Assembly: GCF_012275535.1 (NCBI RefSeq)
Contig: NZ_JAAVTK010000001.1
Coordinates: forward strand, 372,001 to 436,000
Reading direction: 5' to 3'
DNA length: 64,000 nucleotides
DNA from: Hymenobacter artigasi
Lineage (GTDB): Bacteria > Bacteroidota > Bacteroidia > Cytophagales > Hymenobacteraceae
The notes beneath the pieces were generated by a model. It ran no database searches. It was given only the letters and a program-made list of their open reading frames with translations, and was not told where the DNA came from. A program made the translations under genes and the position numbers. Shown here one piece after another: positions 33,394-41,632 of the stretch (positions are counted from its first letter, which is position 1; every line of letters starts with the position of its first letter).

Positions 33394-34836
33394 ATGCGTC
33401 TGACACTTTCTGTTCGCTACATGGTGGCCCCCTTGCTGGGCGCTATCCTGTTTGCCGGCTGTTCAAAATCGGAGCTTACCCCGGAGGCCCCGGCGGCGGC
33501 CACCGCGTTGCAAAACGTGTCGGCACCGGGCTTCCCCGAAGGATTTGAAACGGGCACCAAAACGGCTTACACCGCGGGCAGCGTCACCCTGGGCTCGGGC
33601 TCGTGGACGCTGAACGATGCCCTCATCGGCAATACGACATCCGATGCCCACACCGGCACCTGGTCGGCCCGCGTGCGCAATAGCGGCATGCTGAGCATGA
33701 ACTTCGACCTGACCGGCGGCGCGGGCGTGGTCACGGTGGGCCACGCCCTCTATGGCACCGATGCCAGCGGCACCTGGGAGCTGTGGGCCAGCGGCAACAG
33801 CGGCAGCAGCTACGCCAAAGTGGGCAGCACCATCACCACCAGCAGCACCGCGCTCAGCACGGCTTCCTTCACGGTAAACCTGGCCGGCACCGTGCGCCTG
33901 CAGGTGCGCAAAACCGACGGCAGCACCAACCGACTGAACTTTGATAACATTACCGTGGAAAGCTACAGCGGCGGCGGCGGCACACCTCCTCCTACCGGCA
34001 GCAAGAAATTCCTGTTCGATGCCAGCCATGCCGAAACGGCCGGCAACGCCGACTGGGTGCTGGATGTAGATGCCGGCGTGGTGCCGCGCTACCCCACGCC
34101 AGCCGCGTCGGGCATCACGGCCAGCACGCCGGAAACTTACTGGACGGCCGCCCTCTCCTCGTGGGGCGTGGCCCTGGTGAAGCTGGGCAACTCGGTGGAG
34201 AACCTGCCTACGGGCACGGCCATCACCTACGGCAATGCCTCGAACCCCCAGGATTTGGCCAACTACAACGTATTTGTGGTAGATGAGCCCAACACGCTGT
34301 TCACGGCTACTGAGAAAACGGCCATCATCAACTTCGTGAAAAACGGCGGTGGCCTGTTCATGATTTCCGACCACACCATCTCGGACCGCAACAACGACGG
34401 CTACGATTCGCCCGCCATCTGGAACGATTTGATGACCAACAACACGGTGCAGGCCAACCCCTTCGGCTACAGCATCGCCCTCACCAACATTTCGGAAACC
34501 ACCAGCAATGTGCTGGCCAGCAGCACCAACCCCATCCTGAACGGTTCGCAGGGTGCCGTGACGCAACTCAAGTTCTCGAACGGCGCCACGATGACCAAAA
34601 CCACGGGCTCGCAGGCCACGCCGCTGGTTTGGCAGACTACCGCCAGCCAGGGCAACACCAACATCATGCTGATGAGCAGCACCTACGGCACGGGCCGCGT
34701 GGTGTGCATCACCGACTCGTCGCCGGCCGACGATGGCACCGGCAGCCCCGGCAACACCGTGTACCCCGGCTGGACTGAAATCGCCAGCCACGCCAAGCTG
34801 CACCTCAACGCCTCGCTCTGGCTCGCCCAGCAGTAG
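33394..34836 (+). CDS. Secreted lipoprotein with beta-sandwich and GATase-like domains
   Basis: A 480-residue lipoprotein (LLGAILFAGCSKSE lipobox at about residue 22). Residues ~45-200 form a beta-sandwich typical of surface carbohydrate-associated modules (GSGSWTLNDALIGNTTSDAH, then LNFDNITVESYSGGGG). A Gly/Pro linker is followed at ~210-480 by a domain with FLFDASHAETAGNADWVLDV, VFVVDEPNTLF, FVKNGGGLFMISDHTI and VVCITDSSPADDG, which resembles the class-I glutamine amidotransferase-like GldG/DUF4350 or ThuA folds. Its place at the head of an alpha-glucan cluster suggests a surface role in glucan use, but this is inference. Confidence 0.65.
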   Translation: MRLTLSVRYMVAPLLGAILFAGCSKSELTPEAPAAATALQNVSAPGFPEGFETGTKTAYTAGSVTLGSGSWTLNDALIGNTTSDAHTGTWSARVRNSGMLSMNFDLTGGAGVVTVGHALYGTDASGTWELWASGNSGSSYAKVGSTITTSSTALSTASFTVNLAGTVRLQVRKTDGSTNRLNFDNITVESYSGGGGTPPPTGSKKFLFDASHAETAGNADWVLDVDAGVVPRYPTPAASGITASTPETYWTAALSSWGVALVKLGNSVENLPTGTAITYGNASNPQDLANYNVFVVDEPNTLFTATEKTAIINFVKNGGGLFMISDHTISDRNNDGYDSPAIWNDLMTNNTVQANPFGYSIALTNISETTSNVLASSTNPILNGSQGAVTQLKFSNGATMTKTTGSQATPLVWQTTASQGNTNIMLMSSTYGTGRVVCITDSSPADDGTGSPGNTVYPGWTEIASHAKLHLNASLWLAQQ

Positions 34837-34864
34837 TAAGCTTTATCGCTGCATTTGAATGGTG

Positions 34865-34898
34865 AAAGCCCGCTCCCGGATTTGGGGGCGGGCTTTTT
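34865..34898 (+). terminator. Intrinsic terminator after the lipoprotein gene
   Basis: AAAGCCCGCTCCC pairs with GGGGGCGGGCTTT (one mismatch), followed by TTTTTCG, 28 bases after the stop. Confidence 0.8.
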
Positions 34899-34974
34899 CG
34901 TGGGCTTGCTATGGGCAAAAAATATATTCCAAAAGTGGAAACGGTTGCGCATCAGCGCCCTTCCGGGAATGCCG

Positions 34975-34982
34975 TACTTTTG
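34975..34982 (+). promoter_or_regulatory. Candidate -7 element for the GH13 gene at 35014
   Basis: TACTTTTG, 31 bases before the ATG. A GTTG is seen 28 bases upstream, outside the usual spacing. Confidence 0.5.
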
Positions 34983-35013
34983 GTCCTACGGTTGTTTTTG
35001 CGCTCTTTTTACT

Positions 35014-36903
35014 ATGAAATTCCCACCCTTTTTGCTGGCTGCGGCGGTGCTGCTGCTGCCCTTTTCATCATCCGCCACGACTGGCCCGGCCAGCCCGGCA
35101 GCAGGGCCCAACGCTACTGCCAAAGCCGCCCCGGCCGTCCGCATCGACCCCACTTACTGGTGGGTGGGCATGAAGAACCCAAAGCTGCAGCTGCTGGTGA
35201 ACGCGCCCGGCATTGGGAACACAATGGCTATTCTGGCTGCCTATCCGGGCGTGACCATTGAGAGCCAGCAAAAGCTGGAGAGTGCCAATTACCTCATCAT
35301 TAATCTGATTATTGCCCCCGCTACCAAGCCCGGCCTGCTGAAGCTGGGGCTGAAAAGCGGCAACACCTACCGCCCCTACACCTACGAGCTGCGCGCCCGC
35401 AACACCGACCCGCAGCGCACGCAGGGCCTCACGCAGGCCGACTTTATCTACATGCTGATGCCGGACCGGTTCTCGAACGGCGACCCGAAGAACGACGTGG
35501 TGAAGGGCACCCGCGTGAACCACATCGCCCGCGACTCGATGTACGCCCGCCACGGCGGCGACCTGCGCGGCATTCAGAACCACTTTGACTACTTTAAGAA
35601 GCTGGGGGCCACGGCCATCTGGCCCACGCCGGTCATCGAAAACGACATGCCCAAGGCCAGCTACCACGGCTACGCGGTGACGGACTGCTACAAAATTGAC
35701 CCGCGCTACGGCACCAACGCCGAGTACCAGCAATTTGTGAAAGCGGCCCACGCCGACGGCCTGAAAGTGGTGCAGGACATCGTGCTCAACCACTGGGGCA
35801 GCTACCACCACCTATTCCTGGATAAGCCGGCGGCCGACTGGTTCCACGCCTTCCCCACCTTCACGCGCAGCAACTACAACGCCTTCGCCCTGAACGACCC
35901 CTACGGCTCGAAGCGCGACTACACCTTGTTTAATGATGGCTGGTTTGATACCACCATGCCCGATGTGAACCAGGGCAACCCACTAGTGGCCACTTACATC
36001 ATCCAGAACTTTCTGTGGTGGGTGGAATCGACGGGTATCGATGGGTATCGCATTGACACCTACCCCTATTCCGAGCCAAATTTCCTGATGGCCTGGGGCA
36101 AGGCCATTGCCGACGAATACCCCAAGCTGGCGCAGTTCGGCGAAGCCTGGGAGGGCACCGAGGCCGAGCAGGCCTTCTTCGCCCAGAACATTCTGCCGCC
36201 GGTGAATGGCTTTAAATCGAACCTGCCTGGCGTGTTGGATTTTCAAATCAGCTTCGCGATTTCGGACGCGCTCAAAACCGAAAACGGCGACCTGAGCAAG
36301 CTCTACCACGCCCTACAGGGCGACTGGCTGTACGTGGATGCCACCCGCAACGTGCCCTTCCTCGACAACCACGACATGAGCCGCTTCTACTCGGTGATTG
36401 GGGAGGACTTTGGCAAGTTCAAAACCGGTATTGCCTGGCTGCTCACCCTGCGCGGCACGCCCCAGCTCTACTACGGCACCGAGGTGCTGATGAAGAACTT
36501 CTCGAACCCCGACGGCAAGGTGCGCGAGGACTTCCCCGGCGGGTTTGCGGGGGATAAAACCGACTATTTTTCGGCACGGCCGGGCCAGGCCGGTGAGGCG
36601 TTCGATTACGTGAGCAAGCTGGCTTTGTATCGCAAGGCGCACCCCGTGTTGAGCTCCGGCAAGCTGATGCAGTTTATCCCGCAGGATGGGGTGTACACAT
36701 ACTTCCGGTACGACGATGGCGCATGCGTCATGATTATTGCCAACAACACCAAGGACGAGAAGAAAGTGGACGGAACGCGGTTTGCGGAGCGGTTTGCCGG
36801 GTTTTCGTCGGGCGTGGAGGTAGTGAGCGGGGCGGTGATTTCGGATTTGAATACTTTGCGGGTGCCGGCCCACACGGCCTGGGTGGTGGAATTACGGAAG
36901 TAA
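35014..36903 (+). CDS. Secreted GH13 alpha-amylase/neopullulanase (SusA-like)
   Basis: A 629-residue enzyme with a signal peptide (PPFLLAAAVLLLPFSSSA) and a cyclomaltodextrinase N-terminal domain (IDPTYWWVGMKNPKLQLLVN). GH13 motifs in order: VVQDIVLNH (~265), GIDGYRIDTYPY (~344, catalytic Asp), FGEAWEG (~376, acid/base Glu) and FLDNHDMSR (~451, transition-state Asp). A beta-rich C-domain follows. It should cleave starch or maltodextrin in the periplasm or at the surface. The start at 35014 places the signal at the N-terminus. It is followed by a GxxExxY gene only 47 bases downstream. Confidence 0.92.
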   Translation: MKFPPFLLAAAVLLLPFSSSATTGPASPAAGPNATAKAAPAVRIDPTYWWVGMKNPKLQLLVNAPGIGNTMAILAAYPGVTIESQQKLESANYLIINLIIAPATKPGLLKLGLKSGNTYRPYTYELRARNTDPQRTQGLTQADFIYMLMPDRFSNGDPKNDVVKGTRVNHIARDSMYARHGGDLRGIQNHFDYFKKLGATAIWPTPVIENDMPKASYHGYAVTDCYKIDPRYGTNAEYQQFVKAAHADGLKVVQDIVLNHWGSYHHLFLDKPAADWFHAFPTFTRSNYNAFALNDPYGSKRDYTLFNDGWFDTTMPDVNQGNPLVATYIIQNFLWWVESTGIDGYRIDTYPYSEPNFLMAWGKAIADEYPKLAQFGEAWEGTEAEQAFFAQNILPPVNGFKSNLPGVLDFQISFAISDALKTENGDLSKLYHALQGDWLYVDATRNVPFLDNHDMSRFYSVIGEDFGKFKTGIAWLLTLRGTPQLYYGTEVLMKNFSNPDGKVREDFPGGFAGDKTDYFSARPGQAGEAFDYVSKLALYRKAHPVLSSGKLMQFIPQDGVYTYFRYDDGACVMIIANNTKDEKKVDGTRFAERFAGFSSGVEVVSGAVISDLNTLRVPAHTAWVVELRK

Positions 36904-36920
36904 TTCGTTCTTTAACTCTT

Positions 36921-36960
36921 AGCCCGCAGAGGGCGCTGAAGTTTACGCAGATGACGCAGA
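36921..36960 (+). repeat. Left inverted-repeat arm of the GxxExxY unit
   Basis: 40 bases beginning AGCCCGCAGAGGGCGCTGAA and ending ACGCAGATGACGCAGA. It matches the complement of the right arm at 35 of 40 positions. The ATG of the GxxExxY gene lies inside it. Confidence 0.88.
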
Positions 36961-37385
36961 AGCACGAGAATGATATTTCCTTCTTGATTAGGAAGGGCGC
37001 TTTCAATATTCACCAAGCGCTGGGGCCAGGGCTATTGGAATCGGTATACGAAATGTTATTGGCGCACGAATTGCGAAAATTTGGATTGGAAGTTCAGACT
37101 CAGGTAGCATTACCGGTTGTGTACGATGGGCTGAAACTGGAAAATGGATTTCGCATCGACCTGCTGGTCGAAAACAAAGTAGTAGTTGAACTGAAATCCG
37201 TCGAAACACTGCTTGAGGTGCATCACATACAACTGCTTACTTATCTGAAACTCTCGGGTCATAAGCTTGGCTTACTCATCAATTTCAACGTGCCTCTCAT
37301 TAAAAGCGGCATTTTCCGCAAAGTGAACGGCTTAGAAGAACAATCTGCGTCATCTGCGCTAACCTCTGCGCCTTCTGCGGGCTAA
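36951..37385 (+). CDS. GxxExxY-motif PD-(D/E)XK nuclease-like protein inside inverted repeats
   Basis: A 144-residue protein with the namesake motif G-x-x-E-x-x-Y in GPGLLESVYE (residues ~25-34). The core GFRIDLLVENKVVVELKS carries D...E-x-K of PD-(D/E)XK nucleases, followed by HHIQLLTYLKLSGHKLGLLI. The fold belongs with the PDDEXK_3 group; nuclease activity is not proven. The start codon and the first three residues (MTQ) derive from the left repeat arm, and the last ~14 codons and the stop derive from the right arm, so the gene exactly fills the repeat unit. It interrupts the glucan cluster, between an alpha-amylase and an SDR gene. Confidence 0.85.
   Translation: MTQKHENDISFLIRKGAFNIHQALGPGLLESVYEMLLAHELRKFGLEVQTQVALPVVYDGLKLENGFRIDLLVENKVVVELKSVETLLEVHHIQLLTYLKLSGHKLGLLINFNVPLIKSGIFRKVNGLEEQSASSALTSAPSAG
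37344..37383 (-). repeat. Right inverted-repeat arm of the GxxExxY unit
   Basis: The complement of the left arm with five mismatches, reading TCTGCGTCATCTGCGCTAAC on the plus strand. It overlaps the C-terminal codons of the nuclease-like gene. Confidence 0.88.
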
Positions 37386-37399
37386 AAACAGTAAGAACA

Positions 37400-38107
37400 A
37401 TGACCAACCTCACCAACCAAGTTGCCATCGTCACCGGCGCAAGCCGCGGCATCGGCCAGGCCATCGCGCTACTTCTCGCCCAGCAGGGAGCCACCGTAGT
37501 AGCCGTAGCCCGCAGCGAGCAGGAACTGAGCGAAATCACCCAGCAAACCCAGGGCCTAGGCATCGTCGCCGATGTTTCGAACGAAGCCGACGCCCAGCGC
37601 ATCATCGAGGAAACCCTGCGCCACTACGGCCGGCTCGACGTCCTCATCTGCAATGCCGGCGTGGGCTCGTTTGCCGAGCTGGAAAACTTCAGCGCCGCCG
37701 AGTGGGACCGGATTTTCGATACCAACGTGAAGGGCACCTTCCTGCTGTGCAAGGCCGCCGTGCCCCACTTCAAAGCCCGGAAGAAAGGCCATATCGTGGG
37801 CATCACCTCCGACGTGGCCAAGCGCACCTTCGCCCACGGCACGGCCTACGGAGCCAGCAAATTTGCCCAGGATGCCGTGCTGGCCAGCCTGCGCAAGGAA
37901 GTGCGCCCGCACGGCATCAAGGTGAGCACCATTTACCCCGGGCTGGTCGATACCTTCTTCAACGACACCACGCCCGGCAGTGCCGAGGCCGTGCAAACCC
38001 ACCTCCGCCCCGCCGACGTAGCTCAGGCCGTGTGCTACGTGCTCGAAGCCCCCGCCCATGTAGTGGTAGATGAGCTCATGCTACACCCCCTCACGCAGGA
38101 ATGGTAG
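37400..38107 (+). CDS. Short-chain dehydrogenase/reductase (SDR)
   Basis: A 235-residue SDR. VAIVTGASRGIGQAIALLLA holds TGxxxGIG for NAD(P); LDVLICNAGVGSFAELENFS has NAG; GITSDVAKRTFAHGTAYGAS with the following KFAQDA supplies the S and Y-x-x-x-K of the active site. Its coenzyme preference leans to NADP because of VARSEQEL after the second strand. The substrate is not known. It begins 17 bases after the right repeat arm and was probably separated from the amylase gene by the insertion. Confidence 0.88.
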   Translation: MTNLTNQVAIVTGASRGIGQAIALLLAQQGATVVAVARSEQELSEITQQTQGLGIVADVSNEADAQRIIEETLRHYGRLDVLICNAGVGSFAELENFSAAEWDRIFDTNVKGTFLLCKAAVPHFKARKKGHIVGITSDVAKRTFAHGTAYGASKFAQDAVLASLRKEVRPHGIKVSTIYPGLVDTFFNDTTPGSAEAVQTHLRPADVAQAVCYVLEAPAHVVVDELMLHPLTQEW

Positions 38108-38116
38108 CCGATTTAA

Positions 38117-38207
38117 GGGTTGAGTGTTAAGGGTTGAATGTTGAGTTAGCAATTGTTTCACACCATACCATCCACTCAACATTCAACCCTCAACATTCAA
38201 AACTCCC
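38117..38207. repeat. TTGAATGTTGAG-type inverted repeat
   Basis: Left arm 38118-38147 (GGGTTGAGTGTTAAGGGTTG, then AATGTTGAG) pairs imperfectly with right arm 38173-38207 (ACTCAACATTCAACCCTCAA). It sits 16 bases upstream of the next ATG. Confidence 0.75.
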
Positions 38208-38222
38208 TTATCTTGCCGCATC

Positions 38223-40046
38223 ATGAAAAAACTGTTGCTGGCCGGCGGCCTCCTCTCTTTAGCTGCTTTCTCGTTGCCTCACCCGCCCGTGAATAAGAAA
38301 CATCCCCAGGCCACCGACCCCAACACCACCGCCGAAGTCCCGAAGGATAATAAGCTCGTCATCTACCAATTGATGACGCGCCTGTTTGGCAACAAGGTGG
38401 CCCTGAACAAGCCCTACGGCACCATCAGCGAGAACGGCTGCGGCAAGTTCAACGACATCACCGACAAGGCCCTCGACGAAATTAAAGCCTTGGGGGTGAG
38501 CCATGTGTGGTACACCGGCGTAATTGAGCACGCCACCATGACGGACTACACCAGCGCCGGCATCCCGGCCGACGATGCCGACGTGGTGAAGGGCCGCGCC
38601 GGCTCGCCCTACGCCATCAAGGACTACTACGACGTGGCCCCCGACCTGGCCGTGACGGTGAAAAACCGCATGTCGGAGTACGAAGCCCTCATCAAGCGCA
38701 CCCACGACCACGGCCTGAAGGTGCTGATGGACTTCATCCCCAACCACGTGGCGCGTTCCTATAAGTCGGATGCCAAGCCGTTGGGGGTGATTGACCTGGG
38801 CGCGACCGATGACAAAACCAAGGCCTTCGTGCCCAACAACAACTTCTACTACCTGCCCGGCAAGGCCTTCGTGGTGCCTGCCAACTACAACCCGCTCGGC
38901 CCGCTGAAAGGCCCCCGCGAAGACGGCAAGTATTTCGAAATGCCCGCCAAGGCCACCGGCAACGACGTATTCACGGATGCGCCGAGCGTGAACGACTGGT
39001 TCGAAACCGTGAAGCTGAACTACGGCGTGGACTATGTGAACGGCCGCCAAACGCACTTCGAGGCCGTGCCCGATACCTGGACGAAGATGCGCGACATCCT
39101 CGTGTTCTGGGCCGGTAAGAACGTGGATGGTTTCCGCTGCGACATGGTGGAGATGGTGCCCGTCGAGTTCTGGGCCTGGGTAATTCCGGAGCTGAAAAAG
39201 GTGAAGCCCGACCTCGTGTTCATCGGCGAAGCCTACAACCCCAGGGAATACCGCACCTACCTGGAGAAGGGCCATTTCGACTTTCTGTATGACAAAGTGG
39301 GCCTGTACGACGACCTGCGCAAGCTGATGCGCCAGGAAGGCACCACCGAGGACATTACCAAAGTATGGAAGGAGGAAAGCAACGGCTTCTCCTCGCACAT
39401 GCTGCGCTTCCTGGAAAACCACGACGAGCAGCGCATCGCCAGCAAGGATTTTGCCACTGACCCGCGCCGCGCCATTCCGGCCATGGCCGTGACGGCTACG
39501 CTGGCCAGCGGCCCGGTCATGCTCTACTTCGGGCAGGAAGTGGGCGAGCCCGCCAACGGCGTCGAAGGCTTCAGCAGCGAAGACGGCCGCACCAGCATCT
39601 TCGACTACTGGGGCGTGCCCGAGCATCAGAAGTGGCTGAACCAGGGCAAGTTCGACGGCGGCAAGCTCAGCCCCGAGCAGAAAAGCCTGCGCGACTACTA
39701 CCGCCGCCTCCTCACCCTCACCAGCACCAGCGAGGCCATCCGCAAAGGCCGCTTCTACGAGCTGCAGGATGCCAACAACCTGGGCAAGGAGTACAACCAG
39801 CGCCATCTCTACACCTACCTGCGCTACACCGACAAGCAGCGGCTGCTCATCGTGGTCAATTTCAGCGCCGATAAAACCTACAAGCCCGTCCTCACCATCC
39901 CGGCCGATGCCATGACGGCCATGGGCTTGAGCACCAAGAAATTCTATACTTACACCGACCTGCTCGGTGAGGGTGAGCCCCGCAACGCCCTCAATGTGAC
40001 GCTGGCCCCGCTATCGGCGCATATTTTTGAGCTAAAGTCCCGGTAA
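38223..40046 (+). CDS. Secreted GH13 family alpha-glucan hydrolase
   Basis: A 607-residue GH13 enzyme with a signal peptide (KKLLLAGGLLSLAAFSLP). LVIYQLMTRLFGNK begins the barrel; catalytic motifs are VLMDFIPNHV (~175), NVDGFRCDMVEM (~305, nucleophile Asp), FIGEAYNP (~335, acid/base Glu) and FLENHDEQR (~400). It has a long insert after the first motif (ATDDKTKAFVPNNNFYYLPG). A C-terminal beta domain ends LAPLSAHIFELKSR. It should act on maltodextrins next to the GH13 at 35014 and feed the transporter downstream. A near-consensus -7 (TATCTTGC) lies 7 bases before the ATG. Confidence 0.9.
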   Translation: MKKLLLAGGLLSLAAFSLPHPPVNKKHPQATDPNTTAEVPKDNKLVIYQLMTRLFGNKVALNKPYGTISENGCGKFNDITDKALDEIKALGVSHVWYTGVIEHATMTDYTSAGIPADDADVVKGRAGSPYAIKDYYDVAPDLAVTVKNRMSEYEALIKRTHDHGLKVLMDFIPNHVARSYKSDAKPLGVIDLGATDDKTKAFVPNNNFYYLPGKAFVVPANYNPLGPLKGPREDGKYFEMPAKATGNDVFTDAPSVNDWFETVKLNYGVDYVNGRQTHFEAVPDTWTKMRDILVFWAGKNVDGFRCDMVEMVPVEFWAWVIPELKKVKPDLVFIGEAYNPREYRTYLEKGHFDFLYDKVGLYDDLRKLMRQEGTTEDITKVWKEESNGFSSHMLRFLENHDEQRIASKDFATDPRRAIPAMAVTATLASGPVMLYFGQEVGEPANGVEGFSSEDGRTSIFDYWGVPEHQKWLNQGKFDGGKLSPEQKSLRDYYRRLLTLTSTSEAIRKGRFYELQDANNLGKEYNQRHLYTYLRYTDKQRLLIVVNFSADKTYKPVLTIPADAMTAMGLSTKKFYTYTDLLGEGEPRNALNVTLAPLSAHIFELKSR

Positions 40047-40139
40047 CAACGCCCGTTTATTCGGGTAAATCATTAAATTTAACGTCCATACTGCGCTCAT
40101 TTCCAGGGCACATATCCCACACCTCTCTTCCTACTCCAC

Positions 40140-41555
40140 ATGGCTGCTCCCACCGCCGTCGCCACTTCCAGTACCCGCGAAAAACCCCGGCTTAGCTTCT
40201 GGCAAATCTGGAACATGAGCTTCGGCTTCCTCGGCATTCAGTTCGGCTTTGCGCTGCAAAACAGCAACATGAGCCGGATTTTTGAAACCATGGGGGCCAA
40301 GACCGACGAAATTGCCTTCCTCTGGCTGGCCGCGCCCATCACGGGCCTGCTGGTGCAGCCCGTCATCGGCTACCTCTCGGACCGCACCTGGAGCCCGCGC
40401 TGGGGCCGCCGCCGGCCGTACTTCTTCGTGGGAGCCCTGCTGGCCTCGCTGGCGCTCATCGTGATGCCCAACGTGACGGCCCTGTGGATGGCCGCCGGCA
40501 TGCTCTGGATTCTCGATTCGAGCATCAATATTTCCATGGAGCCCTTCCGGGCGCTGGTCGGCGATTTGCTGCCCTCGCAGCAGCGCACCACCGGCTTCGG
40601 GGCCCAAACGTTTTTCATCGGTGTAGGGGCCATCGTGGGCTCGTCGCTGCCCTGGATGTTTGCCAACTGGTTCGGCGTTTCCAACACGCCCGAGCCCGGC
40701 CACATCTCGCTTTCACTGAAATATGCCTTCTACGTGGGCGGCCTGGTGTTCTTCCTGGCCGTGCTCTGGACCATCATCCGCACCAAGGAATACCCGCCCG
40801 AAAACCTGGCCGAGTTCGAGGCCGAAAAGGCCCGCACCGCCGGCTTCGCCAACGGCCTGAAAGAATCGTTCGACGGCATTTTCCACATGCCCAAAACCAT
40901 GCGCCAGCTGGCCGTGGTGCAGTTCTTCTCGTGGTTCGCGCTGTTCTCGATGTGGATTTACACCACGCAGGCCGTTACCAGCCATATTTTCCACACCACC
41001 GATACCGCTTCGGCCCTCTACAACAAGGGCGGCGACTGGGTGGGCGTGTGCTTCTCGGTGTACAACGGCTTGTCGGCGGTGGTGGCGCTGCTGCTGCCCG
41101 TGGTGGCCCGCGCCACCAGCCGGCGCTTCACCCACATGCTGGCCCTGGTGATGGGCGGCGTGGGACTGATTTCGATTTACTTCATTCAGGATTACCACTA
41201 CATTCTGATTTCGATGGTGGGCGTGGGCATTGCCTGGGCCAGCATCCTGAGCGTGCCCTACGCCATGCTGGCCGGCGCGCTGCCGTCCAACAAAATGGGC
41301 TACTACATGGGCGTGTTCAACTTCTTCATCGTGATTCCGCAGGGCGTGGCCGGCCTGATTCTGGGGCCGCTGACGAAGCATGTTTTCCACGACCAGCCCA
41401 TCTTCACGCTGGTGCTCGGCGGCATTTCCATGATAATGGCGGGCCTGCTGACCCTGCGCGTGCACGACGCCGACGACATCCGCCTGCCCGCCGAAGCCGA
41501 GTCGGCCGAAACCCTGAGCTACGATGCCCTGGCTCCCGCCAACCCGCAGGTGTAG
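40140..41555 (+). CDS. SLC45-like MFS sugar transporter
   Basis: A 471-residue, 12-helix major facilitator of the GPH/SLC45-like type (MFS_1/MFS_2-like). WNMSFGFLGIQFGFALQNSN and GYLSDRTWSPRWGRRRPYFF hold the conserved DRTWSRWGRRRP loop of this group, which includes maltose and sucrose carriers. The C-terminal half contains SVPYAMLAGALPSNKMGYYM, and the end is a short cytosolic tail. The link to two secreted GH13 enzymes supports maltose or maltooligosaccharide uptake; substrate is inferred. A terminator follows. Confidence 0.85.
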   Translation: MAAPTAVATSSTREKPRLSFWQIWNMSFGFLGIQFGFALQNSNMSRIFETMGAKTDEIAFLWLAAPITGLLVQPVIGYLSDRTWSPRWGRRRPYFFVGALLASLALIVMPNVTALWMAAGMLWILDSSINISMEPFRALVGDLLPSQQRTTGFGAQTFFIGVGAIVGSSLPWMFANWFGVSNTPEPGHISLSLKYAFYVGGLVFFLAVLWTIIRTKEYPPENLAEFEAEKARTAGFANGLKESFDGIFHMPKTMRQLAVVQFFSWFALFSMWIYTTQAVTSHIFHTTDTASALYNKGGDWVGVCFSVYNGLSAVVALLLPVVARATSRRFTHMLALVMGGVGLISIYFIQDYHYILISMVGVGIAWASILSVPYAMLAGALPSNKMGYYMGVFNFFIVIPQGVAGLILGPLTKHVFHDQPIFTLVLGGISMIMAGLLTLRVHDADDIRLPAEAESAETLSYDALAPANPQV

Positions 41556-41573
41556 CTTTTATTCCTGAACGCC

Positions 41574-41609
41574 AAAAGGCCCGTTTCTTCAGCAGAAACG
41601 GGCCTTTTT
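41574..41609 (+). terminator. Intrinsic terminator after the transporter gene
   Basis: AAAAGGCCCGTTTC and GAAACGGGCCTTTT pair around TTCAGCA, followed by TCG. A 14-bp perfect stem. Confidence 0.88.
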
Positions 41610-41632
41610 CGTTGGATTATAAACCTGACAAA

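Noticed and set aside
33463-34803. 446-codon open frame antisense to the secreted lipoprotein gene
   Set aside because: The sense gene has a signal peptide, lipobox, promoter and terminator. The antisense frame has none.
38259-39806. 515-codon open frame antisense to a GH13 gene
   Set aside because: The plus strand encodes an intact GH13 with all motifs. The antisense frame is His/Val/Gly-rich filler.
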